Shown in pieces: positions 43,858 to 53,766 of a stretch of 64,000 nucleotides of DNA. Under the pieces are notes generated by a model. The model searched no databases. It was not told the origin of the DNA and worked only from the letters and a program-made list of their open reading frames with translations. Position 1 is the first letter of the stretch. The number at the start of each line of letters is the position of its first letter. Origin of the DNA: Hsuehochloa calcarea (Eukaryota; Streptophyta; Magnoliopsida; Poales; Poaceae); NCBI GenBank assembly GCA_036346395.1, contig CM070604.1, positions 34,065,662-34,129,661 of the forward strand, read 5' to 3'. A program made the position numbers and the translations under genes.

Positions 43858-46800
43858 TTCATCCCCCCTTAACAGGATTCGACCTCGAATCTACACAGCG
43901 ATCCACTCGAACGAAAGCTACGACCAGAGTATCAGAGGTAAACACGTACTAGAAAGGAACAGATCTGGATCTTGCTGCCGCACACGAGGGATTCTAGCTC
44001 TCAAGCGGCCTCTCTTTCGGACTAGAGAAAACCACAACCCAAAGACCCAAAACGACGCCTGACCTAACACTCAACCTGAACTTTCTAGGTACCCTCATCA
44101 GAAGAGGATCGAAGGTAAGACCATACTCGATGGTCAACGTCTTAAACTATAACTCGAATCTTTAATAGTTCAGCTGCCCACTCAGCACCAGAACACACCC
44201 GACGTTGCGTACTTCGCGCGTGTACCCGAGACGGTCAAAACGAAATACCAACTTTCTAATTTCTGCAACTTTCGAAAACAAAGAGAATCCAATTGAAAAT
44301 AGAGAGTCCTCATCGCGTCCACTCAATGCTAACTCTCCACCAAAAGGTTAGATTCCAAATTTGACAATCATCTCGAAAACAAATCCGTTCTCCAAATAAG
44401 CAGTTTACAAAGGAACACCACGACAACCAAAGGAGAAATCACTCGAACGCGCAAACCAAATACTTGCGGTTTGTCTGGATTTGGAAAGAATCAACACGCC
44501 AAAGGCGCCAACTCAAAATTGCGGAAGATACAAGTCAACGACACAAAACTCAAACGAGAATCAAGAAAACACCTCATTATCTGATGAACATTCCTTTCCA
44601 CAGCTTCTCTCCTCTAGGAATAAAATTTCTCTACTTTGAATTCATCGCATACCACAAGAGATTAAACCTCTTAATTGATCCTTATAAAATTATGATCAAA
44701 CTGAAGGACATCATCCACACCATTGTGGAGAGGCTACATTGAATCCACCGAATACTCTAGACAATTCATTCTACTAACCAAAATCGATTTAATAGAAGGC
44801 GTTCAAGGCACCACAGAATAGGCTCCAAACCATCACATTACCTCCAATTTCCAAGAACAACAACTCAGAATCCTTAACTCGCACAAACATGTACTACATC
44901 AAAAGGGTTCTATCAATTATTATTTTACTGATCAGGAAACTCCATTATTCCACTTTCTCTACACATAATCATTGGATGACCAAAGGTCTAACATAACAAT
45001 GCAAACCCAAATTTAACTTCCAAAACCTCTACAACAGATTGTTCTTATAACTGATAGTGAAATCATCGAATTAAATCTCCAATAGTACCACCATTCTAAC
45101 ATACTCCATCAATGACATTATCATAAATCACCCACACCATCTCGCAATGCTATCCAATTGCGTTACTATAAAAAAATTCAATGAAGGTTTCCATACCTCC
45201 GATAATCACTAACTTTTCAATCCTGAATTGAAGTTCTAGAATTTCACTATACCGGGTGTTATTCAGCCGTAACACTATTTAGACTTACTTCGAAGTCAAA
45301 CATTTCAGGTGAATCAATTTCCATCCAAGGGATACAGATCAAAACTATTTCACATTCTACTACTCCTCCGATAACTTGGTAGCAAAATATCATCGCTTCG
45401 ATTACTCATCCACCACCAAACAGTTGCCAAACTTATCCTTTGCAAACACTTTGCAACCCAAAACTGTGATTCTTTCTCAAATGGAAGAGGCGAACAAAGA
45501 TAAGTTTATTCACACGAAAGACGTTGCTCATCACGGAAAGCGAAACCAAAAGAAATATTACGATAAAGGTGATCTTGGAAAGCGAAAGTGAGTTCATAAT
45601 TGGAGGCACACATCCCTCAAAGAGAATAGCAAATGACAAATGACACGAAAGAAAGATATTACGTTTGAAATTCGCCATCTCTTGAGCGGAAAGAGCAACA
45701 AATTTAGGGACGCTTCAAATAACCACAAGTTTTAATTAAGAATCGACAAGATCCTTCAACATGCCAACTGGCTCGAAACAGTTCATCTACTTGGGAAACA
45801 TGAGATCCAAATGTTCTCAGCCACAAAATTCGAAACATTTCCATTTACAGGATTTCACGGAAAGCAAACGGATTAACTTCGTCTCGAAGAGATCAACGAA
45901 AATTTTCTTTTATTGCAACCTCACTTTGCGAACTCAAACCAAGGAACCTTTCGGACTAAATCACACGAAATCTTTAAAGAACAATAGGTTAATCCAATTC
46001 CTCAAGTTACCCAAAATAATCTCGGTTACCAGTTGATTCACGAGCTCCAAGGTACCGTGAAAGCTAAACTTGAAATATTCTTATTTGAACGATGTCACCA
46101 AAGGCGATCAATTTACTACAAGTAATAACATCAAGCTCACAACCACAATTAGAAAACACTTCGAAAGATCCACGTGAAAAGAATGAGTTGATTCTTTTTC
46201 AACAGAAGAAACAAATGGAACCGATGTTCACTAACTAAACAATCAGTTACGATTCGCAATGAACACAGGGCCCAAAGGGGGAAAAGCAATTAAGCACGGA
46301 ATTCATAGAACATAAGTGGAGTCTGCAGATAAAAACATAAGCCTCACCAGAAGAGAATGTCAGACTTTAACAAATAAGAACAACGAGCATTCAAGATCAA
46401 AGCGCTCACTTCAACGAAAGACCATTATAACTTGCAACAAATCATTTTACGCGGCAACTTCGTTTACCATATAAAACTTGAACCCCCAAAAGGTCATGTA
46501 CGCAAAACAAGACATTGGTTCATTTTAGAAACATCAAGAAAGGCGGTCAAACTTCTTTCTCTATAAAAGAATCAACATTACCCTCACATTACTGAACATA
46601 TCAATAAACCTTCTAAAAGAAACATGACAAATCGGGTTATAGAAATTTTCAGCATCAAATGGAATTGTAATAACAACTTGTTCTCAAAAAGGAACCTAGT
46701 ACGAATGCCACAAAGCTGAGACAACCCTCTCACACAACACCACAAAATATTAGAAAGGGGTCTCGACACTTTTCCTTTTCAAAGGGAGGTTATAAACTCC

Positions 46801-47410
46801 AACACTCCAACTAATCCAAAAGAATTGAACTGAGTCAAAATTTCTTCAATAAACTTAGTAGAAGATAATTCCCATTATCAAAGAACGATCAGAAATCTAC
46901 TAAAGATTGCCCACTTTATTAAAACCCTCCATTCAAAAGAAATTCACGAACTATCAGAAACTACAACCAGAAAACCAGATACAAACTTGAGAAGGACAAC
47001 AACTTCATCAATGAGCTCAGGCTCAACATAGAACTATGGAACAGGGGTAAGAACTTCTTTACTATTACAACACGAACAGTGGTGTAGCCTGGTAAAACCC
47101 AGGACAACAACCACGAACTCAACTGCTCAACGTCCGCTACCGATACGCATAGCTAAAACAATCAATTAGGAATATGTAGGATCATCTCATGACAATCATA
47201 AAATTAATCCATATATATATATATAGGATAACACATCATATCATAGTTTAACACCTCATAGCACAAAACAACTCAACAACGACTCATTAATCGAGTCACA
47301 ACAATTGGAATGCGGAAGCAACAGTTTACCCAACCCCTCCTAATGTGCACAGTGTGTCAATTTAATATGTTTGAATGAACCACGGACCTAAAGCCCGCTC
47401 TGATACCAAC
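43858..47410 (-). other. R12 non-coding internal domain
   Basis: 3553 bp, AT-rich, with no open frame longer than about 92 codons and no recognisable retroelement motif. The PPT (TTAAGGGGGGATGAA on the minus strand, 43858-43872) and the PBS (47393-47409) mark its ends. The text next to the PPT reads GATTCGAGGTCGAATC on the minus strand, equivalent to the CTCGGGGTCGAGAT words before other gypsy PPTs. The segment at 47090-47150 recurs reverse-complemented in R15 (about 61885-61965). A (TA)8 run lies at about 47211-47225. Confidence 0.85.
47393..47409 (-). other. R12 primer-binding site
   Basis: TTGGTATCAGAGCGGGC on the minus strand, one base from the LTR: an exact match to the common Met-tRNA PBS. 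Confidence 0.92.
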
Positions 47411-49558
47411 TGTAACACCCTGACTATAAGGAAGTCAAGATGTCACCTACAATCTCTACTCTTCAAATGAATAACATCAGGTAGCATAACAAAAAGAAGC
47501 GATTATTGTGAATATATGAAAACAAGCATTCATCCTCCAGTCTTAATCAACGAAATGGAAGTAAACAGTTCAGCAAGATAATTAAACAAGGCCATGTGGG
47601 CTTATTACATTGCAACACAAATCATAAATAATGATAATAAAAGTCCTCAAATTGTTTGATAAATGATAGTGAGTGCATCGTGAAGAACTACCCTCCATAA
47701 GATCATTCTTCCTCGTCATTTACCTAAATAAGACAGTAAAGCAAGAATGAGCCAATAGACTCGAAGTAATCAGATGAACAATCAAACATACAATGAGCCA
47801 TATATCACAAACACAATTTGAACATATCTTTGAAGCGAATGTATGAATGAATGAAGTGGAATGGTGCATTGAAGGAAATGGACATATTGTAGCATATACC
47901 GGTATAGCGAGTGAAGCACCCGTCGGTGTTCACTTAAAGTATTCGTATGAAGAACGTTTCATACGACTGTCCAACGTGGCCCACATTGGAATGGTGGACT
48001 CACGTAACGTGGCCCACATTGGAATGGTGGACTCACGTACCCATCTTGGAATTGATGGGATTTCAAGTGCCCATCTTTGGAATTGATGGGTCTTACCAAA
48101 ATATTGTATGCATGTCATGATGATCACATGTCAATATGGAATAGTATTCATAAATGAAAAGAACACATGGCATTCATCTACATATACGAACAAATGTAAA
48201 CATTCATTCACACATCATACGTGACATCAAACATGGAATACAAATTACTTGCTGCTGCACACACGAACGGGTTGGGAGGTAATTGTGATACCCTCCACTC
48301 ACCGCTTCACCGCCTACAATAAAATATAATCGAAATGAGGGCAGCGAATATTGCGATGCTACACGTGTCCTCCTCAATCTTCTAGCCAAACTAACCAAAT
48401 AAAAGTCAATTTGATCAATTTACCCAACCATTTCAATTAACCCTAATCTGGCAGTTTTACTAGAAAATTCACCAATAAAAAACCGTAAGTCCAAAAGACC
48501 TAAAACCAGTGCTCAAATTTTCTTAACTTAACTGGCTACAAAACTCTAGTTGAGGGTAAACTCTAATTCGGCCATTACAGGGGTCTAACCATCCATTGAA
48601 AAACTACAACTGCAGTCTGCCCAGAAATCTGATCAGCCCTAAAGAAATTGCTCTAACTTTTAAACCACTGATCCAAATAAAGTGATTTTTATCAGCCTGG
48701 AAACATGGTGAAATTATCTTCAAAAACCTAGTTGGGTGGCCGACCTGATTCTGTCTCTAACTAGATCAAAACCTAGATGCAACCGACTAAACCCAGCAGT
48801 TCTGACAGACAGACCAGTGCGCACTAAAAAAGTCATATCTCCTAAACCGTAAGGCGGAATCACGTGATCTCGGTGGCTATGGAAAGCTAAGAGTCGTGGC
48901 TACAATTCTCTAGAAGGGGAGAATCTCCAAATCGGCCTCTAACAGGTTGATAACGGACGCGCAACAATCTGGACAGAAACTGAATATCTACAGCACCAAA
49001 TCAATCCAATCAAACTAATCGGTTTCGCAACTAATCAACATCAAACAGCAGGGAAAACATCTCGTTACCCTTGAAGAATCGCTGAGGGATGAAGATCAAG
49101 CTCCCACCAAAAATTCCCCTTTCTCCCTCTCTCTTTCTCTCTATTCGGCCATCCAAACCGAGGGGAGGAGGAGAGGCCGGTTGGGGAGGAACTGCACGGC
49201 GCTTGGGTAGACGACGACGGCAATCACCGGGGACCAGCACCGAGGGGAGGAGGCGGCACCAAGGGGCAGTGGGGGCGCCAGGTAGAGAGCAGGAGGGGTG
49301 GCGGCCAAGGGGGAGAAAGAGGGAGAGGGGGAGATGGGGCCGGCCACCCTAGGGTTTAGGGGAGATGGGGGCGCATGGGCCAAGGCCTGGTGCGGCCTCC
49401 CCCCTCTCTTAGCCCACTATGACCGGTCAACTGGCCTGCCAGGCAAGAACTAGCCTGGGCTGGGGCCCAGGGTCCAAAAGTTCCCCGAAATCTCTGAATT
49501 TTTGAAATAATTCTCTCATCCAAATGAAAATTCTCAAATCGAAATTCGGGGTATTACA
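47411..49558 (-). repeat. R12 5' LTR (2148 bp)
   Basis: Co-linear with 41711-43857. I noted only about six short differences, mostly at CAG/CTG or CCGG words. It includes a hairpin segment at 47898-48090. Confidence 0.93.
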
Positions 49559-49784
49559 CTTCTTTTTCGCAAGAGAACTATCAGAGCACCGTCGCCACTA
49601 GAACTCGTACTCCTCTACCGCCAGACCTTCTCACCGCCAACCACTCAGTTGTGCTTCGCCGCCGTAAGGTATCGCATAAGGTTCAACGTTATCTCCTCTT
49701 CCTTTTGCGCACCTTCACGTAGCTCATCGTGGTGTGTTGCGCTGACGAGCATGTAGTCAAGCACTTCCGTTTTTGCCCAGAGTA

Positions 49785-50055
49785 GTCGTAGCTCCTTCGA
49801 CTAGGTAGTCGTAGCTTCCTTCAACTAGATAGTCGTAGTTTCCATCGACTAGGTGGTCGGAGTTTCCTTCGAATAGATAGTCGAAGTTCCTCCGACTAGA
49901 TAGTCGTAGCTTCTTATGACTAGAGAGTCGTAGCCTTCTTTCGACCAGCGTTGTTGAAATCTCTTTCGACCAGTGTAGTCGAAACCATTCCTTTGACCAG
50001 TGTTGTCAAAACCTTCTTTCGACCAGTGCAGTCGTAATCTCCTTCGACTAGTGTA
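49785..50055 (+). repeat. Minisatellite in R11 LTR, ~24-27 bp unit, about 11 copies
   Basis: The unit is GTCGTAGCTTCCTTCGACTA plus 4-7 bases. Later copies shift to TTTCGACCAGTG. It is followed by a second array at 50061-50217 of about nine 17-18-bp units, AAGATGAACAGTACTCG. Confidence 0.85.
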
Positions 50056-51970
50056 CTCGGAAGATGAACAGTACACGAAGATGAATAGTACACGAAGTTG
50101 AACAGTACTCAGGGGAGAACAGTACTCGAAAGATGAATAATACTCGAAGATGAAAAGTACTCAGAAGATGAACAGTACTAAGAGGTGAATAGTACTCGAA
50201 GATGAGTAGTACTCAGAATTCTATCATTTCTTCTTATATCCAAACTTTCGGATGTTTGTACTCCTTCATACGAACTATGAAGCCATCGATTCTTGTTCCT
50301 AAATCCATATAAATTCAATATCTATCTTTTTGTACCAAAATTATTTAATTCAAAGTTTATTTTCATTTTGTATGAATTTGGCTTATTTCACGTATAGATT
50401 ACGACGACTTCGAAAAGTCAGACTTTGATGCCGTTTGAGAACAACAACCAATTGAGCAAGGCAAGTTACATCTTTGATCAGGTTTGATCCCATTATTTAA
50501 ACTTATTTAAATTCTATTTTAAATTATTATTACAAGCTTATTTATACTCAAGTTAATTTAAATCCATGTTTTAAATTTATAGTTATTCCTAATTCCTTTG
50601 TACATCCAATTTTGACATTGAATCAGACATACCTTGACACCTCAGATAAAATATGGCTTATGCAATAGTATGAACTAGAATATTGTGGGAAAAATTATGC
50701 TTAGTCATGCTTAGACCGAAAATTATTCAGTTTGGAAATCTTCAGCCAAAAATCAAATATTTTTAAAATTGTATCCATAGCATTGGTGTGCCATGGAAGT
50801 TTATAAATGATTATAAAAATCAAAATAAAATCAAAAACTGATTTAGACTTGGGTAAATTGGATTGTTGGTGGGTGCAGGTTTATGTACGAGCACAATTCG
50901 GGAATGATTGAGGCCCTGGGGTTATTTTGGAAGTCGTCCAAGTTTGTTAAGGATCGGTCTTCGAGCCGCATCTTGCGAAGCTCCACCGTACTACCACATG
51001 TCCTTTGTGGGTAGGACTAGGTTAAATAATTTATAATACCTCATTGTTGTTTATGTCATGTTGATGTGTGGGTGTCGATTAGACAGTAATCCCACTAGGC
51101 GCAAGAGGGGCTTTTGGCGGGTGGTTAACCCAATGGGGGGTGAAACCTTAGCGGGCATAATAACCTTAAGGTAAAGCATTATAAAGGCCTAGTGATAATT
51201 GCTTAACCACACGCCTACGAAGCTTGTATTGGACGATATGTTAAGCAAATTATCTCTTGTTGGTAAAGTTGTACAACCTCTGCAGAGTGTAAAACTATTC
51301 AAATTGCCATGTCCACGGTCATAGACATGCTGAGCAAAGCCACTCAAAGTTAGAATTTGGTTTTGATTTCAAAAGATTTTGACAAATGATTTTGGATAGT
51401 TTATCTAATAGGAAAATTGAGCGGTTAGCCATGTGATAGGAAGGTATCCATTACCATATTTCATGTGGAAGTCATCCTACTATAAAACTTGAGAGAATTT
51501 ATAAAATGAATTTTAGTTATAGAATAACTGATTTGGAACTTAGTACAAATATTTAAAGAAAATATTGCTTTATACAAATTCAACCAATAAGCCTTCCTTG
51601 ATATATGCCTGCTTGCATTAACTCTGTTATGGGTATAACTTGCAAAGTACGGTTGTTTGTGCTCACCCTTGCTTAATGCAAATAAATTTCAGAGGAGAAG
51701 GACTTTGCTACCGGTGTGGATCTCGACGACTAGGCCGCTACCCCAGTCAATTACCTGTGGCAAATCACCCGAACTCTACTACTACTTCATCGTCTTCCAC
51801 TGTATTCTTTATTGTCGGATAAACCTTTCTTGTAATCAACTCTGTTATTTATTAATAAAGTTATACGATTTATGGATGTTACCACATTTGTTTATTGTGT
51901 GAACTAGCTACTGATCATGGGATTAGTTCAGAAATACATAGAGCATTTGGAGGTGTTACTCCCGGGTATA

Positions 51971-52784
51971 ATAGAGATGGTATCAGACCATGTCGACTGT
52001 AGGTCATGACCTAGTTAGAATGTCCATTAGTTCAAAAACTTCAAAACTTATTTTATATAACAAGAAAAATAATTTGTTTTCTCCTCATCTTGGGTCATCT
52101 ATCTTTAGCTTCTTCATAGCAAATCTTTTCGTACTTATCTCTTTCTTCACTATTTTGATAATGCTAAATGGATCCTCTTTTCCTCAAAAATTTCTATAGA
52201 TGGTCAACACGATTCCTACCATTACGTTCAAGACTGCAAGACATGGAGCTATTGGAAAAGTATCATCGTCTCCACCATCTAAGGACAACGGACATGATTA
52301 ATTGAGGACTGTGAGCAGAAGATGCGATGTTAGCCAAGCCATATAGTTTAAGTTTGTTAAGATTCATTATATATATTGAGTCGCTTCCACCATCCTAGCA
52401 GTATCAATCGAGTAGAATGTTGTATTGTTTCTTAACTTGTATCGTATATTTTCTTTTGGTACGTCGTGCATAGATCTTTTTGATATTGTGTGCAATGTTT
52501 GCTTATGTGGGGAGACTTATCTCCTCGTTGCTTTCTTTCTCATCCTTTGCTTTTCCATCTTCTCTAAATCCATTGGACGACCTAACCTTTCGATGCACAA
52601 GGAACCTGAAGGACAAATTGAGGCTTCAAATCTTCGAACCACTCAATACCCCTGGACATAACACCAACTTGCAGATAAACTCTCCCTATCTCTTTCTGGC
52701 CTCCTAATAGAGTCACCGTATACGTGTCTTTCTTTCTAGCATTTTCGAATCTCGGGGACGAGATTGCTTTTAAGGAGGGTAGTT
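51971..52784 (+). other. R11 residual interior
   Basis: PBS-like TGGTATCAGACC (51978-51989). A possible gag start, ATGGTCAACACGATTCC, at 52200 is soon followed by a stop. There is no other coding motif before the PPT. It appears to result from a large internal deletion joining the early gag region to the 3' end. Confidence 0.65.
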
Positions 52785-53278
52785 TCTAACATCCCAAAGT
52801 TCTGTTACCAAAAATAAAATTAATAAAGTTATTATTTTATTAGATTTTCTATAATTTAAAAGTGTTTTATTACTTTTCTTGAATTTCCAAGTATTTAAAT
52901 GTCAAAAAGAAAATTAATTGAGCTTTCTAGGTTTTATTGTATTTAAAGTTGAAAGGGAAAATTAATTAATTTCTAGAATTTTTCTGGAATTTTTAAAAGC
53001 TTTTCCCTAATTATTTTAAATCCAAAATAAATTATTTACAAAAATCAATTACCAATTGTGAGTTGGAAATATTTTATTTAAGTCCAAAAATGAGTGAGAG
53101 AATTTCTATGAATTTTTCCACATTTATTGCACGTTATTTGCTATTTTCTAAAGCCTAAATAAATTATTTGAATTATTTTAATCGCTAAATCTCAAAAAAA
53201 TCCAGAACAGTGGTTGGGCCGAATCCTTCTCTGGCCCGCGGCCTTTTTCTTCTGCGCCGACCCGATCGACCAACTCTT

Positions 53279-53317
<39 letters not shown>

Positions 53318-53766
53318 CCCGACCCCACTTGCCATCCCCGACCTCCCCTTCGTCTTCCTCTGTCTGAGCCAGAGCGCCGTCAATCCCTGTCGTAAAGAGC
53401 ATTGATGTGTCCGTTTCCACTCGAGATCATGCCCAATAATTACCACGATCACCCTTCACTCACCGCCGCACTCAATCGACCGTTTCTTCATCTTTACTCG
53501 CTTTACTCATCGCCGCCGTGTCGGCCATTAATGCCCGCGCACGTTCTCGACGTTCCGGCTACTCCTTGCCCTATAAAAGGGGGCACGGCCTTCACATTTT
53601 GCTCCTCACTCCATTCCCCGCTGACTGTTTCTATCTGTCAGAATCGAAACCGAAGCTCCTTCGCCACCAGCGCTAGCACCGCTGATTGCGCCTTCATCCG
53701 TTAATCTGTGGTGTCGTCATCTACACCGGGAGTTTCGCCGTGTCATGTTGTACCTTAGGCGTACCT
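52785..53766 (+). repeat. R11 3' LTR, truncated (about 980 bp)
   Basis: Starts TCTAACATCCCAAAGTTC (TG mutated to TC) and follows the 5' LTR up to about CATGTTGTACCTTAGGCG, then switches to gypsy RT sequence. TATA at 53572-53579. A (CT)n run of about 28 bases lies at 53284-53313. Confidence 0.85.

Larger units (their letters stand above)
41711..49558 (-). mobile_element. R12: complete LARD-type non-coding retrotransposon (7848 bp)
   Basis: Two nearly identical LTRs (41711-43857 and 47411-49558) flank 3553 bp without any gag or pol motif. Exact TSD CTTCT: 41706-41710 and 49559-49563. On the minus strand the LTR runs TGTAATACCCCG...GGGTGTTACA. The PBS is at 47393-47409 and the PPT at 43858-43872, so the 5' LTR is on the right. 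Long LTRs around a conserved non-coding core define a large retrotransposon derivative (LARD), which depends on another element's proteins. It is inserted in the R11 5' LTR. Confidence 0.93.
40748..51970 (+). repeat. R11 5' LTR (about 3370 bp net), split by R12
   Basis: The parts are 40748-41710 and 49564-about 51970. It starts TGTAACATCCCAAAGTTC. A TATA box TATAAAAG lies at 41501-41508. The downstream part has two minisatellites (49785-50055 and 50061-50217). It then resembles R8 near the end (TATAACTTGCAAAGTACGG, GTCAATTACCTGTGG). Confidence 0.85.
40748..53766 (+). mobile_element. R11: gypsy retrotransposon with most of its interior deleted
   Basis: 5' LTR 40748-about 51970 (split by R12, net about 3370 bp), a PBS-like TGGTATCAGACC at 51978-51989, about 800 bp of interior, a PPT (CTTTTAAGGAGGGTAGTTTC, 52767-52786) and a 3' LTR from 52785 truncated at 53766. 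Gag and pol are absent. The PPT context CTCGGGGACGAGATTGC is the usual gypsy/chromovirus form. The right end of R11, and any TSD matching ATCAT (40743-40747), is lost at the junction with R13. Confidence 0.85.

Noticed and set aside
43858..47410. Host gene or gag-pol in the R12 interior
   Set aside because: Longest frames are under about 95 codons without motifs; PBS and PPT at the two ends and the shared block in R15 mark it as element interior.
53284..53313. (CT)n run as a gene promoter GAGA element
   Set aside because: A simple repeat inside the R11 LTR; the 5' LTR copy lacks it, so it looks like microsatellite expansion.
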